DNA from: Coptis chinensis
Lineage: Eukaryota; Streptophyta; Magnoliopsida; Ranunculales; Ranunculaceae
Direction: 5' to 3'
Assembly (NCBI GenBank): GCA_015680905.1
Contig: CM027384.1
Span: 72,883,501 to 72,947,500 of the forward strand
DNA: 64,000 nucleotides
In this document: piece after piece, positions 22,747-34,678 of the stretch
Numbering within the stretch: the first letter of the stretch is position 1
Layout: each line of letters starts with the position of its first letter
The notes under the pieces: model-generated
The model's input: only the letters and a program-made list of their open reading frames with translations
Database searches by the model: none
What the model was told of the DNA's origin: nothing
Program-made: the position numbers and the translations under genes

Positions 22747-24915
22747 ATGGCATCGACAGATAGAAACGTAGAAGGGGAAGATGAGCAAGGAGATCTCTCA
22801 AGGGTCAGAATAGAGAAACTCCAAGCTGACATGAAAAATTTATTTTGCTCTAAGGAAAAACATGTGGTGAAGATTGGATGCAAAAACCCCAGAGATGTCC
22901 ACACAGGTCACACAACCTTGGTGGGGAAGCTATATGGAGGAAAACATATATCACTACAGGACTTTGCAGATGAAGTGCATAGATGCTGGCAAATCAAGGG
23001 AGAGACCAAGATAGAAGTTATATCAAAAGGACTCTATAAAATGGTCTTTGCTGAGGTAGAAGAATATCAGCATGTCAAGAAAAATGGACCTTGGGTGATC
23101 CAAGGATTTATTCTCTCCATTAAGAAAGGAGATGATTTGGGTAGCATGGGAGAAGATCGGAGCTTTGATAGAGTGGACTTCTGGGTGCAGATCTTTGGCC
23201 TCCCAAGAGATCGCATAAATGAGAAAAATGTGCACGCAGTGGGTTCAACTCTGGGCAAAGTCAAGGGGATGGATCTTCATTGTTCATCAGCCTTCAAAAA
23301 CCCTGTTGCAAGGGTGAGAGTGCGTATGGACATCAAAGAGAGGTTGCTCAAAGGTATAGAGTTGAGTACGGAATTGGGTGAAGTAATCTTTGTCTCCTTC
23401 AAATATGAAAAGCTATAAATCTTTTGCTATTTTTGTGGATGTATTGGGCATGATATACATTACTGTAGTATCAGAGAAAAACATAGCTTGGAGATGAGGA
23501 AGCTGGGAGGCTCTCCTAGAGATATAAAAAACAATTTCTCTTTTGGTCTAAGAGCAAATGTTTTCTACAATGGCGATGTTGTGCCAATCCTAGCCTCGAT
23601 TACTTTTTCGGGTCCTCCTCAAAAACCTAGGATGGATCAAATTCCAGCTAGGAACAGAAACCCACCTGGGAAGAAGCTATGGAAGGGAGACGGGCTATGG
23701 TCACCACCACTGAAGGATGCTCAGGTGGCGGCGAGTGTGGAGGTCAGGTCAAAGGGTACAGAGGGTATTTCAGAGGGTCTGACAGAGCACATAACGGATA
23801 CATCAGTCTGGATGATCACAGAATCAGTGACCGTTGGGGAGGCTGAGTTGGGCAATGCCTCTAATAGGGGGGTGGACCTGGATATGACTGAGTTGGAAAA
23901 GGCCCATGGCTCAGGGGCCAAAGCTGGACCGCTGGACCCAGATCTGAGATTAGAAGAGTCTTGTGAGGCCTTGGTGCTCTGGAGCCCAAGTTCGGGTATG
24001 ATGGATATGGACCAAGGAAAGGTATTAGAAACAGGGGCTTGCAATCAGAAACAAGAGTATAGGATGATTCTTCGAGAAACCACAGCTGGAGAACTAAGAC
24101 AGATAGCTTTAAAAGATGAGTCTTTGGGAATAGGACCATCTCCTGTGGATGATCAGGCTACGCCGACCTCTCTATTGCTTTTGTCGGAAACCATCATTCA
24201 CAATTTTGAGAACACCAAGCCTGATGTATCTCACCAATCCACCTCACCAGTTGGAAGAGAGAGCGCTTGTTTCAAGTTCACAGGCTTGCCTACACGTGGA
24301 AGGGGTTTTAAAATGGTGGTATCTCGAGAATGGGAAAGGTATTGTTTGAAGATGGTAGCAAAGCAATCTAAGAAGGCTAAGAGGGAGGCTGATGCGCTTA
24401 GGGAACAAGGCCTAGGGCATATGTTAATCCCTGAAGAGGCTCCAGTGATTGATATCTCTAGTGATACTGGGGCGTCTTTGGATCCCTCCACCTCAAGCCG
24501 GTCTCTCAACCCCAACATACCCTCTGATCTCTCAGACCATAGTATTCCAGAAGATCAAATTCCTTCGGATGCCTTCACAGAATGGGGAGAGGATTTATAC
24601 TCTGAAGAGAGGGGCCCAAGCTTGGAAGTTCAGAATGTGGCAATGCAAGAGGAAGTAGCATTAGATTTTGCTCCAGTGGATCTTGTGCAAGGGAGTCTTG
24701 AAGAAGGCGGACATGAATCAGAAGATAGTATCTCTTTGGTCAAGCAACCTCAACCTTTAGTAGTAGATGACTCGTTTGTTAAGAGAAGAGCTTCTTTCAA
24801 AGGGAAGTATCATAGTACAGGGGAGAGTTCTTTTGTCTCCAAGAGTCCAGAGAAGATTCCCAGTGAGTATGAGAAAGCTAAACTGGGTGGGGATAAGTCT
24901 GATAAGTCCGATTAG
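22747..24915 (+). pseudogene. LINE ORF1: DUF4283 / CCHC zinc-knuckle nucleic-acid-binding protein, one internal stop
   Basis: The frame opens at 22747 (MASTDRNVEGED). DUF4283 covers roughly residues 30-220 (GKLYGGKHISLQDF..KGLYKMVF..NGPWVIQGFILSI..DFWVQIFGLP). A TAA at 23416-23418 interrupts it. The same frame then continues at once with FCYFCGCIGHDIHYC, a C-x2-C-x4-H-x4-C zinc knuckle, and runs to 24915 through a long acidic, low-conservation tail. ORF1 proteins of plant L1 elements bind element RNA. The only visible lesion over 2.17 kb is this one stop. Confidence 0.85.
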
Positions 24916-24980
24916 TTGGGGTCCGATGTCTCCTCCGGGGTTCATGTAGTAGCCCCAATAACAAAGCTGCCTTATCAACC

Positions 24981-27900
24981 ATGATACAAGCCTGAAATTG
25001 CCGGGGAATTAGTTCCTCCACGGCAATTCAAAATCTAAAGGACTTAATAGGTAAGTTTGATCCTGATATAGTATGTTTGTCTGAAACAAAAGTGGGATGT
25101 GATAGGATACAGAAGATCAATAGGATGGTAAAGTATAGTGGTTGCTTTAGTGTTCCAACTTTGGGTCGCAGTGGGGGGCTAGCTGTGCTATGGAAAGATG
25201 GGGTGGATCTGGAAATTTTGGGAGCTTCAAATAACCAAGTGACAGGTAAACTTAGCAACTATCATTGTAATAATACCTGATTTTTCTCCTTTGTGTATGG
25301 CGAACCGGTTGCTAGTAATAGGCATAGAGTGTGGAATGAGCTCAGGGAAGTTGCCAATTTGATCCCTGGACCTTGGTGTCTCTTTGGGGATTTCAATGCT
25401 ATTACTTCCCTAGATGAAAAGATAGGAGGGAATAACCTTATTAGTAGAAGCATGGCTGAGTTCACTGAGTTCATTAACGACCTTGGTCTGTTTGACTTAG
25501 GTTTCAAAGGCCCTAAGTTTACATGGAGCAATAATAGAAGACCTCATGACCATATTATTGAGAGGCTTCACAGAGCCTTGGCCTCGGAGGATTGGATTCT
25601 CCAGTTCCCCAACATGAAAGTCACAAATGTAGTTAATGCCACATCTGACCATCTATGTCTTATGATCAACTTAAATACTACTGCTGATGTTAATATGAAG
25701 CATGAAAAACCTTTTAGGTTCTATGAAATCGACCCGGCCCTGATGCCCTGTGATCTTCTAACGCTTGGAACTCTATCACACATGGGTTGTCTGATGTTGA
25801 GGTCATCCTTAAACAAAAAATCACTCAACAACACCTTACTATATGGAATAAAAAGGTGTTTGGAAATATTTTCACTAATATTAATAAAGTAAATAAGGAG
25901 TTGGATCATGTCTTGCAGAAACCCTTCTCTTTAGCCAATTATGAAAGAGCTAAGGTCTTAAAATTAGAGTTGTTGGATTGGTTGGGTAAGGAGGAGAGTT
26001 TCTGGAAACAAAAATCCACAAATCATTGGCTGAAAGATGGTGGGAGGAATACTAGATTCTTCCATCTCTCAACCATATATAGAAGAAGGAAGAATAATAT
26101 GGAGAGGCTCCAAAAGGAAGGGGGAGGCTGGAGTGAGGGTAGAGCTGAAGTGGGAACCACTATCAACTCATACTTTAAAACTTTGTTCAGCTCTGATCAC
26201 CCTCAAGTTAATGAGAATATCCTCAGCCTCTTCCATCCTTGTATCTCTGATAGGGAGAATGAGAATCTCATTGCTGTTCCTACTTCAGAGGATATTTGGA
26301 GAGTGGTGAAGAAGATGGGGAGCCTCAAAGCTCCTGGCCCTGATGGGTTCCAAGGTTGCTTTTACCAAAACACTTGGGATATTGTGGGCAAGAGCATTGT
26401 AGCCTTTGTAAGGGACTTCTTCATTAATAGGGTCCTAAACCCTACCTTTAATGAAACTTAGTTTCGCTTCTCATTAGTAACCCTGAGACTGTGGCAAACT
26501 TTAGGCCTATCAGTTTGTGCAATTTTTGCTACAAAGTGATCTCCAAGATCTTAGCCAATAGGCTGAAGTGCCATTTGAATAAGATTGTTTCCCCCTTCCA
26601 AGGGGCTTTCATTAAGGGAAGGAATATAGGGGATAATACTGGGCTGGCCTGTGAGCTGTTTCATCACATGAAACACATGAAAAATAAAAGGCATGGGTGG
26701 ATAGCTTTAAAATTAGATATGGCAAAAGCATATGATAGGGTGGAATGGTCCTTGGTAGACAATATATTTGAGAGGCTGGGTTTTAATTCATCCTGGAGGA
26801 GTATGATCCAACAGTGCCTATCCACTGTGTCCTTCAGAGTGCTGCTGAATGGCAGCCCTTTGGACAAGATTACTCCTGAGAGAGGCCTTAGACAAGGAGA
26901 CCCCCTGTCTCCCTATCTGTTTATCATCATGTCTGAAGCCCTCTCTAGGATGATTGCTAGAGCTGAGGCTGAAGAACTTATCCATGGGATCAGGATAAGA
27001 AGAGCCTCCCCCCCTATCTCTCATCTCCTCTATGCGGATGACCTCATCTTATTCACTAGAGGAAACCTAGAGGAGGGGGGGCAGCTCAAAAGGATTCTGC
27101 AAGAGTATTGTGCTGCCTCAGGACAGCTCATAAATTTTGATAAGTCCAACATGTTTTGCAGCAGAAATATCAAGTTTAGAACCAAACTCAAGCTGAAAAA
27201 GTTCTGGAAAATGAGGTTGTTTGATCCCAAGGATAAATATCTGGGTATCCCCATTATGCTTTCCCATAAGAAGGCAGAGGACTTTGAATATTTAGTAAAC
27301 AAAATACACAATAAGATTAAGGGGTGGAAAGCTAAGGTGCTATCACAGGCTGGAAGGGCTACCATGATCCAGTCTGTGATACAGGCCACACCTTTGTATG
27401 TCATGGCTACTTATATGCTCCCTGTATCTACCTGTAACAAGATAGATAAAGCTTGTAGAGACTTCTTCTGGCATGGAACTGAGGAATCGAAAAGTGTCCA
27501 CACCATAGGGTGGGATAACTTGTGTACACCCAAATCTGTTGGAGGGTTGGGATTCAGAAAGATGAGGGATATGAACCTAGCTATGCTAGCAAAACTTCCT
27601 TGGAAAGCAGCTACGGATATTAACTCTATATGGACTAAAACCCTTGCTAGCATCTATGGTAAAAACTGGATTGGGGATGTCTAGAAGCCCCCTGAGTATG
27701 CTTCTTTCTTCTGGAAAGGCATACACAAAACTTTCAATCTTATCAGTGGGGGACTGATATGGGGGATTCACAATGGACAATCCATTTCAATTTTGGATGA
27801 CCCTTGGGTTGTTAGTAATGGACTCCCAAAAACTTTGAGAGAGTTAGGAGTAGAGGACTCCAGGCTAACTGACCTCCATGTGAATGAGCTCTTCAAAGAG

Positions 27901-28990
27901 GATAGGACTGGGTGGGATGAGGCTAAAATCACAGCTTTATTCCCCCCTATCCTTGCTAACAGAATAAAATAAGTGGTGATCAGACCTTTGAGTTTGGGGA
28001 AGGACAAGATGGTCTCGGGAGCTGAAAAGTTCCGGCAAATTCATCGCGGAAATCACTTTACAAGTATCTTACCAAAGATAAAATTGTAGGGCAGAGTTCC
28101 AGCTTCAACACCAAGGCAGTTAAGCTTCTCTGGAGAACCAGATTGCCAGCTAATATCCTGTTGTTTTTTTGGAAGGCTTATATGGAGACCTTACCAATGG
28201 GGGATAGGCTGACATCTAGGCATATGCTGGGAGATTTCTCCTGCCCTCTATGTGAAACTATCTTGGAAAATGACACCCATCTATTCTTTGAATGTGAGTG
28301 GTCTAGGGCCCTGTGGTTCACATCAGAACTGGGCCTGAGAATGGAGGTTCATGGAAGGAATGGGGTCAGAGATTGGATTTATAAGTTCCTAAGATGGAGT
28401 CAGAAGAAGAAGCGACAAGAATCCCAAGTCGGGTACAAGCATGCTATCTTCAGATAACATCCGGAAAGCCGTAAAATGAAGCCAAGTTCGAGCATAGACA
28501 AACCTAACAGGGAAAGGATAATAAGAAGAAGTGTTGTAACCAAGCTTAGCCGCATGCCAACTTGAGAACGAGCTTTAACCGCTCATGATCTCCCGATGCT
28601 AACCTTGACTTTGATTCAAAGTTCTTTGTTATACCTAATGAGTGTATTAATATTAGGTTTGATGCCTCTTTTCGTGCAACAACCTGGAAAGGCCAGCAGG
28701 AGCAATTGCTTGGAACAAAGTGAAGGGATGATAGTGGAGCCGGGCACTAGAAGGTACCAAGCCGATCGCCAGAGGAAGCCGAGATGGTGGCGGTTTGAGG
28801 TCAAGCATTAGCACTAAATTCGGGATGGATGAGCTTTTGGTAGAGGGAGATCAGATAGCAAGTATCAAGGCTCTTAATAGGCAAGATTGTGCTTGGCAAA
28901 GATGAGAGTCCGAGAAACTATGTGCTTAGATTAAGCTCTTCTTTATCTTTTGTAATTTTAAGTGGGTTAGCGTAAAAGACAATGGAGAGG
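24981..28990 (+). pseudogene. LINE ORF2: endonuclease, reverse transcriptase, zf-RVT and RNase H, multiply broken
   Basis: The start is probably ATG at 24981. The expected Trp before NCRG is a TGA stop at 24993. The endonuclease follows (DIVCLSETKV, a second stop at 25278, then LFGDFNAI, FTWSNNR, TSDHLC). The frame shifts near 25740-25790 and again near 26455. The reverse transcriptase then shows LKAPGPDGF, ANFRPISLCNF, KLDMAKAYDRVEW, GLRQGDPLSPYLF and the catalytic YADD (27031-27042). A TAG at 27682 replaces a Trp. The zf-RVT domain lies at about 28020-28340 (RLPANILLFFWKA, CPLCETILENDTHLFFEC). Scattered RNase H pieces (RFDASFR, EGDQIASIKALNRQD, NGEAHLLAKWA) extend to about 29000. Confidence 0.88.
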
Positions 28991-29110
28991 CACACTTGTT
29001 GGCAAAATGGGCATACTACTACCAAACAAGTGTGTCATGCCTCCCCCGAACTACAATGTTTTGCCGGTATCGGTTTAAGTTTGATGATATATATATATAA
29101 GGTATTATCG

Positions 29111-29138
<28 letters not shown>
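29111..29138 (+). repeat. Poly(A) tail of the LINE
   Basis: About 28 consecutive A residues directly after TATTATCG mark the 3' end of the element and fix its orientation. Confidence 0.9.
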
Positions 29139-29142
<4 letters not shown>

Positions 29143-29345
29143 TGAGAGAGTGAGATATATATCGGTGAGGCCACCTTGAGTCTGGACAGTTGACACCCCC
29201 TCTAATTGAGTTCCCTATCCAAAACTACTATAATACATTCCAAGCCCATGGCTGTGGTTAGTCCCATCCAAGTGTTTAGCCCAACTGCCCAATACAGATT
29301 ACAGAAGTTGGAATTAGGAATTGGAGTTGAGAAGAAAAAAGAAAT

Positions 29346-32300
29346 ATGGGAATATCGATATTAATTGGTTTGAAGGCAACCAGCTTGTTATTAATATTCA
29401 TTTACCTTAGAAAAACAATTCTATCCATGTTCTCAATCCCCATATTACATGCATCATTAGTTTCATTCTTAGTCTCAATCGCCTCACACCCGTCTATTAA
29501 TCTACCACTATTATTAGGCAAGAGCTCGGACGGTAGTTTCCCACTGTGGTCACTCATTATATTCGGACCATATTTGTTATTCGTTCGAGTTTTCGTGACT
29601 TTACGAAGATTATTAAGTAGAGAGCCACCTTATAGTGAGATATGTGAGGGTGTTTATGTTGGAGGATGGCCTTCTTCTTTGGATAAATTACCACCAGGTG
29701 ACCCTGCTATTATTGATTGTACCTGTGAGCTGCCCAGAAATGTGGCTTTCTTGAAGAATGCTTATTTCAATGTTCCGACTTGGGATACTAGAGCACCTCA
29801 GCCAGCTCAGATTGAATCGGCTGTTCGTTGGGCTTGTAGAAAGAGAGCTCAGAAAAGCCCGGTGTTCGTGCATTGTGCTTTTGGTAAGCACTAGAGCCTA
29901 TCTCTTTAAGATTCTGAATTATGCTGTTTTTTTACTTTTTTATATATTTGCTTATGAGTTAGTGTTTGTAATCGTTCTATACTATATGATTTTGACTACC
30001 TGTGTTATTGCTTTACCAAAGAAAAGTAGACATCCTGTTGTTGATATTAAAGACATAATTCGACTGTAATGGCCTTGTGCAATATCTTGATTCCATGACT
30101 CCTGTTGGAGTAATTTTATTGAAAATGTCTAGTTATGTTGGCGAATCTTATTTTTGGTTTTCTTGCTAGTTACCACATATTTCTATTGTTGTTATTGTTC
30201 TTAGTAATAATGTTATTCCTAGTGTTGTTGTAGTAATTGTTGTTTGTTAAACCACATATTGTTGTTTGTTATACTCTTAGAGGATTTTTATCAACATATG
30301 TATTGTCAGGAGTCTAAATACTAGATTTCTCAGAGTGGGTGAAAACAATTTTAATGTCCCTTTCAGGTTACTCACATATTACTCGATCTCCCGAAAGTGG
30401 AGTTACAGTTAACATGCACCCATATGATAGGTTCATGCAAAATTTGCTCATTGATATCCAGCAGACTAACCAAAATGGCTAGTAAAGACACATGTAAGTG
30501 GACAGACTAGAAGATACACTTTGATTCTCACTCCTTTGGAAAGACCTTCTCTTCTTCAACCACAAACTGTTTTGAACTTCTGTGACAACCCTAATGGTAG
30601 CCTGAAGTACCTGCATGGAAGACTGCCAGTACAGCAAGCCCATGCCATGGGCAAGTCGTTGAGGCTATCCACAAACTGAGGCGATCCACTTTACCAACCT
30701 TGGAAAGAGAAGTTTTAGTCATTTTAGCTCCTAATCTAGATATTGTCTCAAAATCATAAGGGCAGATTTTGCCGCCGAAGGCTGTGATACTAAGACATTA
30801 ATCAAAAGGAGTGTATCATGTGCAATCAGAGGAATGACCATTTTGGGTCTATTAGGAGCAGGTCTGAAATCTCTGTTGTAGCCTAAGTCAACTGCCTTAG
30901 TCACCAACTTGTTTACAGCTTCTATCAAAATATTGTATTAGAACGGAGATATAGTGATGTGGACATAGTAGTCTAGGTCAAGCCCATGGGTGCATGCAAT
31001 AGGCGCCCCCTTTATTTTAATTGTTTTGTTTTATTTTAATTATTTGTTGCTAAGGTCATATTAGTAATTTTCTTTGGTTAGCAGAGAAAACCCTAGGTAT
31101 AAATAAGGGCTTGTAATTCAGTTTAGGGGGAGAGTTGATGTTTAAGAGTTTATGAGAGATTAGAAATAAAAGAACAACCTTTAGGGTTCTTGAATATTTT
31201 CTATAAAGTGTGGATTTTAATTAATTGTTGCTTCCGCCAATTGTTAATCTACATTATATAGGGTCAGCCTGACGCATCCCCCTATGTGGTGGTGCTGTTC
31301 TTGGTGACATGTCACGAGAAGTGATGCTGAGCTATCTAGTAGTGGTACTGCAGGGGCAGGAGATGGCTCAATTGACAATACCGTGTTGGATGATCACCCT
31401 CAGAGGTTGCAGAATGAAAACCTTAATAAAAGAAATGTTGGTAAAATGCGAATAGAATGTACAATTGCCTAAACACTGACGAGTTTCGTGATTGGATCAA
31501 ATTCATGGTCATGCCATTAGCGGACAACTTGGGGATATCATCTGGTTTGGGAAGAGCAAGCCTTGAAAACTCTTTGGGGAAAGACATGCAAATAACAGAA
31601 AGGATTGAACACCAACCAGGGCTTGATTTGGACAATAATCAGCGTATCATGAAGCGGGACCATAAAGATGATCATGTAGATTAACTAACTCAATGTATCT
31701 CTTCTTTGAGTGCCTATACAGCAAAGCACTATGGAATAGTATTAAGCAACATTTAGGATTACCTGCTCAAGCTTCTAATGCCGATAGGGAACGGAATCAA
31801 CTTATGAGGCATTGTCAGAAGATTAGTATGGAAGTAGAAGTATACAAAGTTTATGTCTCTGCAGTGGGGAGCTATACAGTATTTGGAGGAAGAGGAACTA
31901 TAGGAGGTTTAGGAAGACTACTCAAGACTGGATGACAGTAAAAAATAGACTGCTCAGTGATGTGGGAGTCTACTTACAATGTCAATTGACCATAGTGAAG
32001 GACTCTATCCAGCTTAAGGCTTTACTGGAGAGACTGAGTATAACAGTTGAATACAAAACTAGTACTGTGTATATGGAGGAATCATTCGAGTTGCTCAAGG
32101 AATAGTGTTACTTGCATACACTGAAGCGGGAGAGCTAAGATCATTTCAAGAATTTAAAGCAATTCTTAATGGCTTAAAGGGATGTTAGAGGTGAAGATTT
32201 CGAAGGTGGAAGTAACATCAAACTCCCTAAGAGCATTCCCAATGCAAGTCAGTGTTTTTCACCTCCACGTAGGCTCAATTTCCCTTCTTTGCTACCGTTT

Positions 32301-34678
32301 TGGTGAAAAACAAGGTGAGGGTGCCCAATGCAGAGGTGACTTCAAATCTCGGACAGGATGTTTGATTCCGTCTGAATGTAAAAATCGAAAAAACGCGCCG
32401 GACGGAATGAAACATCCCGTCTGAAGTTAAAAAAAAATCGAAAAAACATGCGAGACGGGATTGGGAATGCTCTAAGAGCAGTAAGGGTTGTGACTTAGTT
32501 ACAAGTCACCAACTTTGTCACCCTTGCATTGGGCAAGGGTTTTTTGGTATTTAAAGGTGAAAACTCTCAATTTCCCCTCATAGTGACTTGCATTGGGAAT
32601 GCTCTAAGAGCAGTAAGGATACTGAAGAACCAAGAAAGAACCCCTTGGCAATGTGCTAACATGCAAGCTGCTATCAATGAGCTACTTAAGCAGTTTGTTA
32701 GTGTAAGGTTTACCCATGTGTACAAGGAAACGAATAGAGCTGCACATCACCTTGCCTCTTTAGCAATTGATCATGTAACAAAATATTTTGTACCTCTTCT
32801 GTCTTCAACTCTAATGTCTATTGTTGAGGAGGACAAACATGAAACAATATACTTAAGAATTTAATGCAAGTGGACAAACATGAAACAAATAGAGCTGCAC
32901 ATCACCTTGCCTCTTTAGCAATTGATCGTGTAACGAAATATTTTGTACCTCTTCTGTCTTCAACTCTAATGTCTATTGTTGAGGAGGACAAACATGAAAC
33001 AATATACTTAAGAATTTAATGCAAGTAGAGGTCTTCCATAACCTCAAATATATTCCAAAAAAAAAGCACAGACCAAACACAAAAAAGATTGAATGTATCA
33101 CTAGCGATGTCATATTTGTTAGCGTTTGAGTAGAATATTGGGAACTCTTGTCTAACATTTGGAATGCAGTTAGTCAGGAGCTTGTAGTTGGGTCGCCATA
33201 GGGGCGTAATTGTATTAAAGTAGGACTTGGGAGGTGTATGGTCCTCCAGTGTCTAACGGTTGCACACTTGCACCCTGTTAGTGAGACTTTCTCTCACAAT
33301 TGTATCCCATTTTCATCCTAATCAATAAAATTTACTTGCAAAAGAAAAGGTCAGCCTGACGTGCCCCCCTCTGATTTCTTAAATAATCATTAGGACTTGG
33401 AAGACCCTACCAGTAATACTGAAGTTGTGCATGTGTTTATTTACTTTATGTATCTCTCTCCGAAGCCCATCCTCCTCATCAAGTATCCAAGGATTCAACA
33501 ATGCACATGGCCATACGGCTTTGGTATGTCTAGCTGTCTACCTTGCATAGCACCCCATATCTTTTCATTTTCAGAGGAGAAATTCTGCTCAGAGGAGTGT
33601 CTAAAACTTGTCATCTGCCAACAAGGCATTTTATTTCCATCAGAGGTACCCCCAAGAATCCTATTAGAAAGCACTTTGTAACATATTTTGTAGAAAGACT
33701 GCCATTATTGAAGAGATGAGACGTCTCCTCTCGGGTCTGATCACGTAGTATATATACATGCACATTCTTGCAAAAACTATCTTAGGTAGGGAGAACCCCA
33801 GTTTAATCCTGCCAACACATAATGAATGCTGTAGTACACTCCTTTAGATTAATGTCTCGGTATCACAGCCTTCCTCTTAGTCACAGTCACATTGTGCATT
33901 GTGCCATTTCATCACCCTCTCCTTCCCTGTCATAGCAATGCACCCCAGTACTGCCCTATCTTAGTCAAAGATATTAAAAGTCAGTCCTTTATAGTAATTT
34001 GTAAACCAGTTCAACTTCTTTAGAAGGCTAAGGAGTCTCTGATTTGTTTCTTTGAATTATTGATTAGTTTAAGAAATCTCTGAAATGGTGCTGGTGGGAG
34101 AACAGGACTAGTTTAAGAGATGTGTCTCACTTCACCTAAGAGTAAGAGATTAGATGAGCCTAGAATCAAGTGTAGCAATATCCTTGCTTCAAATAGACTA
34201 CCACGTATAGAATATTGAAGCTTGCTTTTTAGAAAAAACTTCCTGATTATGTAAATCTTATATGGTCATCATTATACTTCATTTCAGTTTACATTCAGCT
34301 GATGCATAGTGTTTTCTAGTTTGGCATTTAGCTAGCTTGTGAAGTTCCCCAAATTAAGTGGTCAAAAGGAGTGTTATTTCATTTGAAGCATGCTAATGAT
34401 GGCTAACTGATTGTGCAGGCCATGGTAGAAGTGTTGCAGTGGCGTGTGCACTCTTAGTCGCACTGGGTGTGGCAGAAGATTGGAAAAATGCTGAGGAGAT
34501 GATCCGAGGACGTAGGCCTTGTATTAGAATGAATGCTCTCCATTGCAAAAATTTAGAAGAGTGGTCAAAACACCGGTTGTCTTCAAAAACAAATGAAGAA
34601 ATGGATGTAAGCTCAGTAATTCTAACTGAGGCTTCTGAAAGACTGCGGCCTAAAAGGTCACAAAACAAAACCTACTAG
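29346..34678 (+). CDS. Membrane-anchored dual-specificity-phosphatase-like protein, 265 aa (plant YnbD-like family)
   Basis: Two exons, 29346-29883 and 34419-34678, join in phase 1 to give 265 aa. The N-terminus has three hydrophobic segments (about residues 5-21, 26-46 and 66-84), suggesting a membrane anchor. ICEGVYVGGWPS starts the phosphatase fold. The active-site loop HCAFGHGRS contains the C-x5-R signature, with nucleophile Cys177 and Arg183. Asp147 in VPTWDTRAP is a candidate general acid. The family removes phosphate from phosphotyrosine/serine or related substrates; the substrate here is unknown. The intron falls inside Gly180, within the catalytic loop, and has grown to 4.5 kb, partly through a LINE insertion. 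The start is the first ATG and gives the full transmembrane region. Confidence 0.85.
30300..31261. other. Intron sequence before the second LINE; possible LTR-like promoter at 30980-31200
   Basis: Non-coding part of the phosphatase-like intron. A TATAAATAAGGG box near 31096 sits in sequence that resembles a retroelement LTR (U3, then a short leader), but no partner LTR or TG..CA boundary was found. A 65-aa minus-strand frame at 30731-30928 is not recognisable. Confidence 0.3.
32231..32604. mobile_element. Harbinger/Tourist-like MITE DNA inserted in the second LINE (possibly two nested copies)
   Basis: The unit starts GAGCATTCCCAATGCAAG and ends CTTGCATTGGGAATGCTC, a perfect inverted terminal repeat. 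It is flanked by TAA on both sides (32228-32230 and 32605-32607), the 3-bp target preference of PIF/Harbinger elements. An internal second right end (ATTGGGAATGCTC-TAA-GAGCAGTAAGG at 32463-32486) repeats the host flank, so two insertions or a partial duplication are likely. Removing it rejoins the LINE RNase H codons for SNSLRAVRILKNQ, which dates it after the LINE. Confidence 0.8.
32733..33026. repeat. 155-bp tandem duplication at the end of the LINE RNase H
   Basis: The segment AATAGAGCTGCACATCACC..TTAATGCAAGT at 32733 recurs at 32888 almost unchanged (one visible difference is CAT to CGT in the ATTGATC(A/G)TG part). It duplicates the coding end and 3' UTR of the dead LINE. Confidence 0.85.

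Larger units (their letters stand above)
22747..29139 (+). mobile_element. Nearly full-length, inactivated plant L1-type LINE
   Basis: In order: ORF1 (DUF4283 plus CCHC zinc knuckle), ORF2 (apurinic-type endonuclease, reverse transcriptase with YADD, zf-RVT, RNase H), an AT-rich tail and a poly(A) run of about 28 at 29111-29138. Domain order and the C-terminal RNase H fit the plant L1 group. Several stops and frameshifts (listed under each ORF) make it incapable of autonomous movement. Its length of at least 6.4 kb is normal for the family. It ends about 207 bp before the start codon of the phosphatase-like gene. Confidence 0.9.
31262..33361 (+). mobile_element. Second LINE, degenerate, with 13-bp target duplication, in the phosphatase-like gene intron
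   Basis: The 13-mer GGTCAGCCTGACG occurs at 31262-31274 and 33349-33361 and brackets a plus-strand LINE remnant that ends in GCAAAAGAAAA. Inside are a zf-RVT piece (LFFECLYSKALWNSIKQHLGLP, about 31695-31765) and an RNase H end split by inserted DNA (..SNSLRA at about 32230, then VRILKNQE..QFVSVRFTHVYKETNRAAHHLASLA at 32617-32770). The 5' part is missing or unrecognisable, so it is a truncated, decayed copy. Confidence 0.8.

Noticed and set aside
23721-24518. Long minus-strand frames (92-107 aa) inside the LINE
   Set aside because: Antisense shadows of the LINE ORF1 coding sequence.
27030-27404. 124-aa minus-strand frame
   Set aside because: Antisense shadow of the LINE reverse transcriptase.
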